Of a stretch of 64,000 nucleotides of DNA, positions 18,008 through 27,446 are shown one piece after another (the first letter of the stretch is position 1; every line of letters begins with the position of its first letter). The position numbers were made by a program, and so were the translations under genes. A model generated the notes under the pieces. The model was not told the origin of the DNA. It did not search any database and saw nothing but the letters and a program-made list of their open reading frames with translations. Origin of the DNA: Archangium violaceum (GTDB taxonomy: Bacteria; Myxococcota; Myxococcia; Myxococcales; Myxococcaceae); the NCBI RefSeq assembly GCF_016887565.1, contig NZ_CP069396.1:10956001-11020000 (forward strand), read 5' to 3'.

Positions 18008-18051
18008 CCGACATGTCAGTGCTCCGAACTGACATGTCGGCGGACATGTCA
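18008..18051. promoter_or_regulatory. GACATGTC inverted-repeat array, operator candidate
   Basis: Three copies of the self-complementary core GACATGTC lie at 18010, 18031 and 18043. The first two form a perfect 13-bp inverted repeat (18008-18020 with 18028-18040, 7-base spacer). The last two form a second perfect inverted repeat of 9 bp (TGACATGTC with GACATGTCA, 4-base spacer). The array is about 130 bases upstream of the minus-strand gene starting at 17879, the same kind of position as the array at 8893-8914. Confidence 0.5.
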
Positions 18052-18145
18052 ACCCCTGCCCTCTCCCATTCGCATCCATCCCGGTGAAGGCTTCTCAAAA
18101 TGAGCCTGGCATCCTTGAAGAGTTCCGCGGCGGCTCCCATGCGCT

Positions 18146-18184
18146 CCCCACAGCGGCGGCGCCGGGCGAGGACGAAGCAGCAGC
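18146..18184. repeat. Dispersed repeat B, copy 1
   Basis: A 39-base segment that recurs at 30749-30787 in the same orientation with one mismatch. Both copies lie between genes. Confidence 0.8.
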
Positions 18185-18701
18185 AAACCGCGGGAGAGCC
18201 ACGGAATCGGAGCAAGCTCAGGCGAAGTACGGAGAGCCCGTGAAGCCCTGAGAGTCCGCTGCGGAGTCTTGGCGCCCGGCGAGCGCTCCTTTTTCCCCCG
18301 CGCTACGCCGCCGTCCGGAAGAGGGCCTCTCTCCTTGCTTTTCCGCGACCCGGGCGGAGGTTTTCATCTCTTCTTTCCGCGTCGGGCACCCATACGCGCG
18401 GACCCTTCTCACGAGTGCGCTGTCCCAGGCTTCCGTACCTGCGGCAGGCAGGGGGCCGCCTGTACCAGCAGGCGGCGTGCACGCGCGTTGCCCGGAACAG
18501 GTGCTCAACGTCACGAATCCCGCGAGCCCACTCCATTCCTCTTGGGACATTGCATGGAGGAATCCATGAGGAAGGAACGGAGTGTTGGGCCCGGGAGGGA
18601 ACCGGAGTTCCGCACAAGTCTCTCCACCGAAGGACGAGCCGGGTTGCCCGGGCACGCGGATGAAGTGTCTGACACCCCTGTCTTGGTGAAGGAGCGAAAA
18701 C

Positions 18702-19517
18702 ATGGCTGACGCCAACACCCGACCGCAGTTCGCTTTGCCTGCTCTGGCAGGTACGAGAGTCGTAATCAAGACGTACGTGGGCCACAAGCCCGACGACAAA
18801 AAGATGGACATGTACTTCGATGGGTGGCCCAACAGCAGTGCGGTACTGGCTTCGGCTCCTGGCATTGTGCATGAGAGCTTCTGGCCCGGCGGCATCGAGA
18901 TCAGGCACTTCATTCCCGGCACCAGGACGCTCGGCAACTGGTTCACGACCTACATGCACATGGATCAGGTGGCACGGATCGGTACCGTCTGCGAGCAGGG
19001 TACCTGGATTGGTCGGGCCGGCACTGTGGGGACGGGGGTCAAGCATCTGCACCATGAGCAGCTCAGAACCTCCAGTGGCAACGCCGACACATCTGACATG
19101 CAGTACCCGCTGTTCATCGAGCAGGGCGCTGGGGCCAGCCCCCTACATCTGGTGCCGGGTGGGCCTGGGCTCAGTTTCGTTTCACAGAACGGTCGCCAGG
19201 GTACGGGCACCATCTCGCCCAAGACACCGAACGCGCCGCTGGGATGGGTTCTGCCTCGGGGTCACTACTACGGTCTGATTTCAGGCCCGAATGAGTCTCA
19301 CGGTGGGTTCTACGCCAGTGAGCGTCCGTACATCAAAGCAATCCAGGAGCGCCTGCAAGCTCTTGGGTTCGCGCCAAAAACCGCGGGGTGGGCTGACGGC
19401 ATCTTCGAGCAACCCACGAAGGACGCGGTTGCTAGCTGGCAGCGCAAGCTGTATTCCCGCTTCACTACTCGCTACGGCGAGGTCTGGTCTGACGACTGGC
19501 GACGACTGTTTGGATGA
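18702..19517 (+). CDS. M23-like peptidase domain plus peptidoglycan-binding domain
   Basis: 271 residues from the ATG at 18702, with a good ribosome site (GAAGGAG, 7 bases ahead). Residues about 15-150 have the layout of a LytM/M23 metallopeptidase: YMHMDQVARIGTVCEQGTWI then GRAGTVGTGVKHLHHEQL, where HLH matches the family's C-terminal H-x-H zinc motif. Residues about 220-260 (YIKAIQERLQALGF, GIFEQPTKDAVASWQRK) are a PG_binding_1 repeat. There is no signal peptide, so it resembles an endolysin or a secretion-system-delivered lysin more than a normal cell-wall enzyme. M23 zinc ligands upstream of HLH are not all clear, so catalytic ability is uncertain. A tiny coupled frame follows at 19514. 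Confidence 0.7.
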   Translation: MADANTRPQFALPALAGTRVVIKTYVGHKPDDKKMDMYFDGWPNSSAVLASAPGIVHESFWPGGIEIRHFIPGTRTLGNWFTTYMHMDQVARIGTVCEQGTWIGRAGTVGTGVKHLHHEQLRTSSGNADTSDMQYPLFIEQGAGASPLHLVPGGPGLSFVSQNGRQGTGTISPKTPNAPLGWVLPRGHYYGLISGPNESHGGFYASERPYIKAIQERLQALGFAPKTAGWADGIFEQPTKDAVASWQRKLYSRFTTRYGEVWSDDWRRLFG

Positions 19518-19579
19518 ACGACACGGCCCCTATCACGACCACCGTCGAGCTCGTGATGGAGCCCCTCGAGGCGGTTTGA
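19514..19579 (+). CDS. Possible 21-codon coupled peptide or gene remnant
   Basis: The ATG at 19514 overlaps the stop of the M23-like gene in an ATGA arrangement, then runs MNDTAPITTTVELVMEPLEA and one more codon to a stop. The overlap is typical of translational coupling. It may be the stub of a second gene, such as an immunity or accessory protein, cut short by deletion. Nothing in the sequence identifies a function. Confidence 0.25.
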   Translation: MNDTAPITTTVELVMEPLEAV

Positions 19580-19660
19580 AGCCCGCGTCCCCGCCGGTCA
19601 AGGGTCACGGTGTCCACGCCGCCGGAGATCAAGGGAGCACTGATGGGCCTCGGCGTCCCC

Positions 19661-20851
19661 TCACTTCGCCGAGGCGCAACCGCTGGCCGCGTAGCTCCCG
19701 GTGAAGGCGCCGAGCACGGGCTTCTTGTGCGAGAGGTCCCACAGCACCTTGCCGAAGTCCGTCAGCGTGGTGGGCTGGGTCCAGTTGTCGATGGAGTAGA
19801 ACTGGCCGCTCGAGTCCGCCTTGGTCAGGGCGAACGTGTCACCCCAGTTCGGGTTGCCGTGCCACGCGATGATGCCCACGCCGTAGGCCGGCGCGTTGGT
19901 GAAGGCGATCATGCTTCCAGCCTTCAGCCGGGGCACGTCACTGTCGTTCGAGTTCCAGCCCGTCTCTCCCACGATCAGCGCCAGGTTCTTGCTCTGCACC
20001 GAATTCAGGTACGCGATGAACTGGCTCGTGTGGGGGCTGCTCCCGCCCGCCTCGGCCCAGGCGTTGTACACGTGGATGGAGAAGAGGATGTTGCACTGGT
20101 TCTGCGACAGCTGCGGCCCGTACGTCGGGATGAGATTCCCCGGGATGCCCCAGCCCGGCCACTCCTGACCGGCGACACCGCCGTCCATGACGATGATGTT
20201 CTCCGCGCCGGTGGAGCGGATGGCGTCGCGCAGGTCCGTGTGCACGCTCAAATACTCGCTCACCGGCTGGCTCCAGACGGGCTCGTTGAGCAGGTTGAAC
20301 CAGACGAAGGTGTTCGTCTTGTACTTGTTGGCCAGGGCGATCCAGGCGCTCCGGGTCTGGGCCAGCCGGGTCGCGTCGACGCCGCCGTTCGCCCACACAC
20401 CGTCGTGGAACTCGATGAGGACCACGATCTTCCGCGATGTGTAGGCCTGGACGATGCGGTCGATCTTGTCGAAGTTGGGCTTCGACAGGTCACCCGACAC
20501 GAGCCCGTACGTCTTCCAATCCGGATGCGCCAGCTGGGCCCCGTTGATGCGGATGATGTTCCAACCCCAGTTGGCGGCCGCCGCGGCGCGGTTCTCCGTG
20601 TCCCGCTGGAAGAAATCCCAGCCGTCCAGGTTGGCCCCCACGGGATAGAACTTGTTCCCGCTCGGGTCCACGATGTCCTTGCCCACGATGTAGAAGCGCC
20701 CGGTGGGGTTGGCCACCGTGGGGCTCTCCGAGCCACCATCGCGCGCGTCGGCCGCGGGCTCCTCCTGAACCACCTGGACCTCCGGCTCGGACCCTCCGCA
20801 GGCACAGAGGATCCACGGCAGGAGGCTCATCATCTTCAGGTGCTTGAACAT
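19661..20851 (-). CDS. GH5-family glycanase lipoprotein (cellulase/mannanase type)
   Basis: 396 residues. MSLLPWILCAC forms a lipobox, and an acidic linker follows, so it is probably tethered at the outer surface. The catalytic module (about 50-380) is a GH5-type barrel: NLDGWDFF near the start, RINGAQLAHPDW, the acid/base Glu in WFNLLNEPVW, and the nucleophile Glu in LIVGETGWNS. SIHVYNAWA supplies the usual conserved His/Tyr. It would cut beta-1,4-glucan or mannan in the surroundings. The length is normal for the family. It stands alone; the recombinase unit begins about 170 bases upstream on the same strand. Confidence 0.85.
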   Translation of the reverse strand: MFKHLKMMSLLPWILCACGGSEPEVQVVQEEPAADARDGGSESPTVANPTGRFYIVGKDIVDPSGNKFYPVGANLDGWDFFQRDTENRAAAAANWGWNIIRINGAQLAHPDWKTYGLVSGDLSKPNFDKIDRIVQAYTSRKIVVLIEFHDGVWANGGVDATRLAQTRSAWIALANKYKTNTFVWFNLLNEPVWSQPVSEYLSVHTDLRDAIRSTGAENIIVMDGGVAGQEWPGWGIPGNLIPTYGPQLSQNQCNILFSIHVYNAWAEAGGSSPHTSQFIAYLNSVQSKNLALIVGETGWNSNDSDVPRLKAGSMIAFTNAPAYGVGIIAWHGNPNWGDTFALTKADSSGQFYSIDNWTQPTTLTDFGKVLWDLSHKKPVLGAFTGSYAASGCASAK

Positions 20852-21021
20852 ACGGAGTCAGCCTTTCCCTTCGATGTCTGGCTTGGACGCAGCCCGGAGT
20901 TGAACGCTAGTCGGTTTTTACCCGTATATATATCGTTCAAGGGAAAGACAATCCGCTGGAGGGCTTTTCCCTCCATGCCAATACCCACCTGCATGAGAAC
21001 GACCGGGAAGGCTTGGGTGCG

Positions 21022-23141
21022 CTATGCATAATGCCCCTCTTCTCGGAGACGGCTCTGGGAATGACTACGCCCGCCTGGCCCGTACCCTCGGGACCTGGCA
21101 TCAGTCAGGCGCTTGATTGTCTGGCTATCCAGCTTGAACCACCAGCAGCGCCCCATCCCACCGCCCTCGACACCCTTGAGCCAGCCCTCTTTTATCCAGT
21201 AGTACACTATCCACCTGGTGACGTTGAAGTACTCAGCCACCCCGCGCACGGAGTAGAGGCCATCAGCTCGGCGAGTGGGTTGCGGCCCCGCCTGCGGTGG
21301 CACGGGCAAGTGATGGAGACCGTGGCGCCAGCGGACCCAACTCACTGCCTTCGCATCCCAAGGGCGTTTGCCACCGGAGCGCAAGCCGCGCCGATTGAGT
21401 TCGACCGCTATCTCGTCATCGCTCCTCTTTTCTTCGAACAGCGTGCGAATGCACTCGACAGCTTCGGCGGAGGTCTTCCTTGCCTCGAATCGAGTACGAC
21501 GTGGGATGCTGAGGTCACTGCTCGCCCCCGTCTGCCAGACCACCTGAATACGCGTCATCCGCTCGGGCACTTCGAGCGGCCTCAGCGTTACCTCTCGCAC
21601 AAGGATACGGAGGAGATTTTTGCGCTCTGCATGGGTCGTGCTCTTCGCATTCCAGACGCGAGACAGGTCTTTTGAGAGAGCAAGGATTCTTGCCCGGTCC
21701 TTGTCCGTCAGTTCGAGCTTCTCGCGCTTGAGGACCTCCTGGTACTCGTGCTCAGCCTCTTCGAGTTCGCGAAGACGGTCGTCCCACTCGCGCTCAAGAG
21801 TCCGGGCCACGACACGGTTATCTGGGTCAATGGCCTTATAGCGGCGCTCCGCCAGTTGAGCCTCATAGCGGACACGCTCCAAGCGCAACTTCCATTGATG
21901 CTGGACCTCGCCCACCTGGCGTTCCACCTCTCGGGCCACGGCGAGCCCGAGTTCGATTTCTGGGGGCTGAGTTACCTCGAGAAAGAGCCTGGCAACGGCC
22001 TCATCAATCGCTGCTGCCGCGACCATCCAGCACATGCTCTTGTCGCCACCTTCTGGTGTGGGACTACGGCACTCGTAGTACGCATGGCGTCGTAGGCCGT
22101 GATAGCGCGTCTGCATGCGGTGGCCACACCGCCCACACAGCACGAGGCCTTGCAGCAGCGCATTCCCTTCGCGAGCAGCACCACGTTGGTCCGGCAACCT
22201 GGAGTTGGAGCGGTTTTCATGGAGCTTCTTCTGGTTGGCCAGGTATTCCTCCCAGGAAATATATGCCGGGTGGTGGTCTCGCAGACATACCTTCCATTCT
22301 TCCTGTGGCATTTTGATGATGCGCCGTCGCTTCAACTGACCATTCACCAGCGCCAGATGCTCCTCGCGGCGGCCGAAGACGTAGGCACCCGCGTATGCGG
22401 GATTGTGAAGTATCTGGAGGATGGTTCCGTGACGTGCGGGACCCCAGCGCACCTGGTGCATGCTTTGAGAGCGAACAGGCATCTTCAGCCCATTCCTTTC
22501 GAAGTAGCGCATGACCGCGAAGGCACTGCCCTCCATACGAAAGCGCTCGAAGACCAGGCGCACCATGCGTTGGACCTGCTCGTCAGGGTCGAGGCGCAAG
22601 CGCTGAGCCGCTTCATCCCATTCGTAGCCGACCGGTGGCGGGAGAAAGAGCTCGCCCCGCCTGGCCTTGGAGAGTCTGCCCCCTTGCAGGCGCAGGCGCA
22701 TCCAGTACTGCTCGGCCTCACTCATGGTGCCTTTGAGACCGAGCAACAACCGGTCATTGTAATCCCGAGGGCTGAAGACGGAGTCCTCGTCTGCGATGAG
22801 GACATCGGCCAGGGCACACAGTTCGAGCAGGCGGTGCCAGTCCGCTGAAGAGCGGGCCAGGCGCGAAACTTCCAGGGAGAAGATGGCTCCTACTCGTCCG
22901 CGTGCAACGTCCTCGGCCAGCCGTTGGAAGCCTGCACGCCAGCTCGCGCTTGCACCGCTCTGGCCCATGTCCTCATCCAAGGTCTCTATCCGCTCGGTCG
23001 GCCAACCCAGCTCCAAGGCCCGCTGTTGCAGGGCATACTGGCGAGCGGTGGATTCATGGTGTTCGTGGACCTGCTTGAGTGTGGACTGTCGCAGGTAGAC
23101 AATCGCGCGCCGCTCCAGATGGGTTGCTCGAATCTTCTCGT

Positions 23142-23145
<4 letters not shown>
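21022..23145 (-). CDS. Large serine recombinase
   Basis: 707 residues. The N-terminal resolvase domain has the catalytic Ser21 in YLRQSTLKQV and later conserved Arg residues (LEVSRLARSSADWHRL). Next come the recombinase domain (about 175-300; GPARHGTILQILHNPAYAG), a zinc ribbon (LVLCGRCGHRM then a Cys-rich region ending DKSMCW), and a long coiled coil (about 410-500). Near the C-terminus GVAEYFNVTRWIVYYWIKEG is a MerR/excisionase-like helix-turn-helix, an uncommon addition to this family. Such enzymes cut and rejoin DNA at att sites to move phages, transposons or islands. It overlaps the upstream DUF5372 gene by ATGA, so the two form one unit. No missing motif was seen, so it is probably active. 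Confidence 0.9.
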
Positions 23146-23792
<647 letters not shown>

Positions 23793-23800
23793 TTCGCTGG

Positions 23801-23837
23801 AAGAGCCCAGCACTCCCGAGGAGATTGCTGGGCTCTT
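23801..23837. terminator. Bidirectional terminator-like hairpin
   Basis: A perfect 12-bp stem (AAGAGCCCAGCA with TGCTGGGCTCTT) around a 13-base loop. It lies just after the stop of the minus-strand lipoprotein gene (23853) and of the plus-strand PEP-enzyme fragment, where a shared terminator would be expected. Confidence 0.6.
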
Positions 23838-23852
23838 CATGGCCGGGAGCCG

Positions 23853-24383
23853 TTATTTGACCTCGCCGACGTTCACCAGGCTGCCGCCCAGCGCGCTCAG
23901 GTTGCGGTTGCGGTCGGAGCGATCCTGGCTGACCTCGCCGATGGCTCGCACGGTGATCGCCTTGCCGCGCACCGAGGCCGTCCGCTTCTTGTAGATGATG
24001 ATGTTGAACGCGTCGGTGTCGTGGGCCACCACGTAGATGCCGTCCGTCTTCGGGGCGTTCTTCACCGCGTTCGCCGCCGCCGCGCGCACGAGCGGGTCGG
24101 TCACCGCGCCGCCCCTGCCCAGGATGGAACCGACGAACGAGCCCACGCTGTCCAGCGCGCCGCCGTCCTCAGCACCCCAGCAGATGAGGAGCAACACGCA
24201 CTGATAGCTCGCCTGACCGGTGATCTCCGGTCCCCAGTCGAAGCCCACCTCCTGCGGACGGTTCCACACGGAGGCGGGCTCCGCGCGGTTGGCGAGACCC
24301 GAGTCCATGTATGCCCGGCTACCGGTGGCACAGCCCGTGGTGATCGCAACGATGAATGCCGCAAGCACGCCCATTCGGAACAT
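23853..24383 (-). CDS. Hypothetical lipoprotein
   Basis: 176 residues with a lipoprotein signal, MGVLAAFIVAITTGC, cut at the Cys of TTGC. The mature part has a Gly-rich hydrophobic stretch (GSFVGSILGRGGAVTD) and a C-terminal beta-rich domain (TDGIYVVAHDTDAFNIIIYK, KAITVRAIGEVSQDRSD). This layout is seen in small envelope lipoproteins related to TRL-type or osmotic stress lipoproteins, but I do not recognise the family. A sensible ribosome site is not obvious. It is monocistronic, with a terminator hairpin behind it. Confidence 0.6.
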   Translation of the reverse strand: MFRMGVLAAFIVAITTGCATGSRAYMDSGLANRAEPASVWNRPQEVGFDWGPEITGQASYQCVLLLICWGAEDGGALDSVGSFVGSILGRGGAVTDPLVRAAAANAVKNAPKTDGIYVVAHDTDAFNIIIYKKRTASVRGKAITVRAIGEVSQDRSDRNRNLSALGGSLVNVGEVK

Positions 24384-24562
24384 GATTCACTCCTAGTCTA
24401 GGTGGGGAATTGCGGACGCGCTCCTAGTGCGTTCCGGACTCGGAGTGGAGAGAAAAATGAGCGCGTCGGGGAGGACCGAGGACCACCTCCCATCCCGGCT
24501 CGGGCGCACCGGGCTCCGGGAGCCCCGCCCTCCCAAGCCGGACATGAGCCAGGGGCACGGAA

Positions 24563-25069
24563 GTGGATTTTCCACACCTGACCGATGCGAACGGCGTCTT
24601 GCACGTCGTCGCCGTGCACAAGGTCGACAAAACGATCCGTTACGCGACGTGTAGCGCCAACTGCCACGTGGACGCCAATTGGATTCGCGAGACCATCGAT
24701 GACACCACCGCCGTGGGTGATCAGGTCGCGCATCCCCAGGTCGCGGTCGATGCCGATGGCCATGTCTTCGTCGCCTTGCAACACATTCCCGCCGGACAGG
24801 GGGTGGTCGCGCAGCGGGTGAAAGTCACGGCCAGGTGTGCCACCGATGGCTGGGACAATGACGGGGGCGATCCGATCGACGACACCCAGGGGCGCGAGCA
24901 GATTGGCGGTCACCTGGTATCCAAGGCCCTGCCCGCCTTCGTTCTGGACGACACCAACAACCAGCGCTCCACCGTCTACGTCCAGGCCGTGGGCGCAGCG
25001 GATCGCATCGGCCGTTGGGCTCAGGAGGATGCCACCGTCGCGTTCAACGACATCTGCGCCGGCCAGTGA
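24563..25069 (+). pseudogene. C-terminal piece of a secreted BNR/sialidase-like repeat protein
   Basis: 168 codons starting from a GTG at 24563 and ending in a clean stop, but without a signal peptide or N-terminal domain. It opens directly inside a repeat: LTDANGVLHVVAVHKVDKTI then RYATCSANCHVDANWIRETI, where the C-x3-C pair and the D-A-x-G-x-L-H-V pattern are typical of long repeat proteins of myxobacteria. A second repeat (HPQVAVDADGHVFVALQ) follows. I read it as the 3' remnant of a larger gene whose 5' part has been lost; an independently expressed small protein is possible. Confidence 0.4.
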
Positions 25070-25168
25070 GCCGGCTCCCCCCTACAAGTCGGGACAGGGA
25101 AGACAGGTTCAAAAATCCGTCCGCCCTCGTAAACGATTGAAAAGCGCAAAGAGAGTGTGTTACCCACC

Positions 25169-25200
25169 GGCCTGCTGAACGAACGTTCGTTCAGCAGGCC
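25169..25200. promoter_or_regulatory. Perfect 32-bp palindrome, TetR-type operator
   Basis: GGCCTGCTGAACGAAC and its exact complement GTTCGTTCAGCAGGCC abut without spacer. The GAACGTTC-type core is common in TetR-family operators. It ends 4 bases before the ATG at 25205, so the bound regulator would block its own gene. A TTGAAA at 25137 could be the -35 box, with a poor -10 near 25160. Confidence 0.75.
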
Positions 25201-25204
25201 GATC

Positions 25205-25837
25205 ATGCGCTCCCTTCCTCGATCACATCTGCAGGTTCAGAAGGCGACCCTTCCGGCAACGGTGCCCAACGGCACACGGCGGCGGATACTGGAGACGGCC
25301 CTGCGGCTCTTCGCGAGCGAGGGGTTTCATGGCACGTCGATCCGGGATGTCGCGAAGGAGCTGGAGCTCCAACCGAGCGCGCTCTACTCGCACTTCCCCT
25401 CCAAGGAGCACATCCTCGCGGAGCTCGTCCAGATTGGCCACGAGGCGCACCACGAAGCACTCCGTGGGGCGCTGCTGAACGCGGGCACCGAACCGGCGGA
25501 GCAGGTGCGAGCGCTCGTCCGGGCCCACACCCTCCTGCATGCGGCCCACCCGCAGTTGGCGGTCGTGGTGAATGAGGAGATCCACACCCTGCCACCCGAG
25601 CTCTCCGCACCGGCGATGGCACTGCGAAACCAATCCGCCGCCTTCTTGCGCGAGGTCATCGAGCGCGGCGTGGCGATGGGGCGGTTCTCTCCTCCCCACG
25701 CGGTTGCCACCGCGGCGGCGATCTCCGCGATGGGCGTGCGTCTCCCGTATTGGTACGAGCCGGCGGGCACGCTCGATATCGAGACCCTCGCTGATATTCA
25801 CACCGAGCTGGCGCTCCGCATGTTGGGAAGGCGCTGA
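25205..25837 (+). CDS. TetR family transcriptional regulator
   Basis: 210 residues from the ATG at 25205; a start at 25157 would translate through the operator and is rejected. The N-terminal helix-turn-helix is clear: TRRRILETALRLFASEGFHG then TSIRDVAKELELQPSALYSH and FPSKEHILAEL. The rest is the all-helical ligand-binding domain, with a length typical of the family. Its ligand cannot be read from sequence; the FadR/AcrR-like subgroup often senses acyl-CoA or drugs. The palindrome right before the start indicates autorepression. The M48 protease gene downstream, 119 bases away on the same strand, may be a target. Confidence 0.9.
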   Translation: MRSLPRSHLQVQKATLPATVPNGTRRRILETALRLFASEGFHGTSIRDVAKELELQPSALYSHFPSKEHILAELVQIGHEAHHEALRGALLNAGTEPAEQVRALVRAHTLLHAAHPQLAVVVNEEIHTLPPELSAPAMALRNQSAAFLREVIERGVAMGRFSPPHAVATAAAISAMGVRLPYWYEPAGTLDIETLADIHTELALRMLGRR

Positions 25838-25956
25838 GTGCGCATCGGGGCGTTGCTGCTCTTGCCGCCGCTGGCGGACGTCTAACAGTACACGCGCTGA
25901 AACGGGTCCTCGAGACCTCGCGGCCCTGGAAAGCGCATGGGCCGCAACCGCCATCC

Positions 25957-27414
25957 ATGAACGACCACGCCATCCAACGCAAAGTCCTCGCTTTCTTGCT
26001 GCTGCTCCCTCTTGGCTTGATGCCCTACTCCGCGCTGCAGTGGTTCCGGGTGATGGAGAGCGAGCAGGACCTGGTGAGGCTGCCACTGCGGCTGGCGCAG
26101 CTGCGCAACCCGCCCGATACCGGCGAGAGCGGCCGTGCGGCGGAGATGAAGCGGATGAGGACGGAGTCGCGTGCCAGCCAGCTCGAGGAGAAGCTGCGCT
26201 TTCTCGAGGCTCAGCCGGGCAGCTTGATGCTGCGCCGCGTATTGTCGACCGCCGCGCTGCTCGGTGAGTTCGGCGCCTTCGTGATGGGCCTGGTCCTCGT
26301 GCTGAAGATCCGCGTCGACAGCCGCCGCGCGCATCGCTCGTTCGATTACCTGCTGGGTCATCTGGGAGCGAGCTTCGATGCGGTGTCGCGGATGCTGCTG
26401 TGGCACATCGGTCTGATGTTGACGGCGCTGGCCGCCACCGCGCTGTACGAGGCGGTATGGTCATACACCCACTGGTCCACCCACGGTTTCGTGGCGGTGG
26501 TGTTCACCTTACCGTGGTGGGGCGCGAGCTGGGCCACCGCCTGGCTGTTCTTCCGCGCCCGCCGCGAGCTGGCGCCCCTGGAATCCTTGGGCGTGGACGT
26601 GCTCGGCCGGGTGCAGGCGCGCGACGACGCGCCGGGGCTGTGGAAGTGGGTCGACGGCATCGCCAGCAAGCTCGACGTGCCGCGGCCGGACCATATCGTG
26701 GTCGGCCTGGTCAATGGCTTCTTCGTCACCAGCACGCCGGTGCGGGTCGATCCGCAGCAGCTCATGCTGAGTGGCCGCACGCTGTATATCCCACTGACCT
26801 TCGCCAGTGTGCTGAGCCAGGCCGAGACGGCCGCGATCATCGGCCACGAGCTCGGGCATTTCTCGCACAAAGACACCGACCATGGCGCACAGCTGTCGCC
26901 GCTGTACCGGCGCATGCGGCAGAAGATCGCCGTGCTGCTGCAGCAGGACGAGGACCATCCGAGCTGGTTCAACCGTCCGGCCATCTGGGCCTCGGTGTAT
27001 TACCTCGACCAGTTCGACCGCGCCTATCACCACTGGAGCCGCCAGCAGGAACTGGCCGCGGATCAGGTCGGCGCGCGCGTCGGGGGCCCCGCCGTATGTG
27101 CCTCGGCGCTGATCCGGGTGACCGCGGTGTCCGAGGTGATTGATCAACTGTTGGCCGATCCGCGGCTGCGGGGGAGCAACCTGATCCAGGCCCTGCTGGA
27201 ACGGCTTCGGCGGACCGAGCTGACGCTGACCCAGGAGACGCTGGAACACACCATCGCCCACCCGGTCGATACCCATCCCCCAACCCGTACGCGGCTCGAG
27301 GCCCTCGTCGTATCGCTCGACCCGGACCTGCTGCGGCAAGCCACTCGCAAGCTCGGTGAGGCGGAGACCTCATGGTTCACGCGAATGCTGGCCAGCCGCC
27401 CACAGGCCGCCTGA
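25957..27414 (+). CDS. M48 family membrane metallopeptidase
   Basis: 485 residues from ATG 25957. Hydrophobic segments lie at about 10-30 (VLAFLLLLPLGLMPYSALQW), 90-120, 145-165 and 180-200, and the catalytic domain follows. The zinc site is IIGHELGHFSHKD (His297, Glu298, His301), with the third ligand expected in the QELAADQVGA segment. M48 proteases of this shape (HtpX or Ste24-like) degrade membrane proteins or process peptides at the inner membrane. A late HPPTRTRLEAL motif is typical. The next gene starts 32 bases after the stop, so the two are probably one transcript. Base use and style resemble gammaproteobacterial genes, a hint of transfer that I could not test. Confidence 0.85.
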   Translation: MNDHAIQRKVLAFLLLLPLGLMPYSALQWFRVMESEQDLVRLPLRLAQLRNPPDTGESGRAAEMKRMRTESRASQLEEKLRFLEAQPGSLMLRRVLSTAALLGEFGAFVMGLVLVLKIRVDSRRAHRSFDYLLGHLGASFDAVSRMLLWHIGLMLTALAATALYEAVWSYTHWSTHGFVAVVFTLPWWGASWATAWLFFRARRELAPLESLGVDVLGRVQARDDAPGLWKWVDGIASKLDVPRPDHIVVGLVNGFFVTSTPVRVDPQQLMLSGRTLYIPLTFASVLSQAETAAIIGHELGHFSHKDTDHGAQLSPLYRRMRQKIAVLLQQDEDHPSWFNRPAIWASVYYLDQFDRAYHHWSRQQELAADQVGARVGGPAVCASALIRVTAVSEVIDQLLADPRLRGSNLIQALLERLRRTELTLTQETLEHTIAHPVDTHPPTRTRLEALVVSLDPDLLRQATRKLGEAETSWFTRMLASRPQAA

Positions 27415-27446
27415 AACCCTCTCATTTTTCCCCAAGGAAGCTTCCC

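Larger units (their letters stand above)
17880..18701. other. Long non-coding stretch
   Basis: About 820 bases between divergent genes. It holds the GACATGTC palindrome array (18008-18051) and one copy of repeat B (18146-18184). Open frames on both strands here have no domain, no start signal and poor base use, and I see nothing else recognisable. GGTGAAGGAGCG at its right end is the ribosome site of the gene at 18702. Confidence 0.55.

Noticed and set aside
18218-18946. A minus-strand frame of 242 codons overlapping the start of the M23-like gene
   Set aside because: It overlaps the real gene and its promoter side, and its composition does not look like protein-coding sequence.
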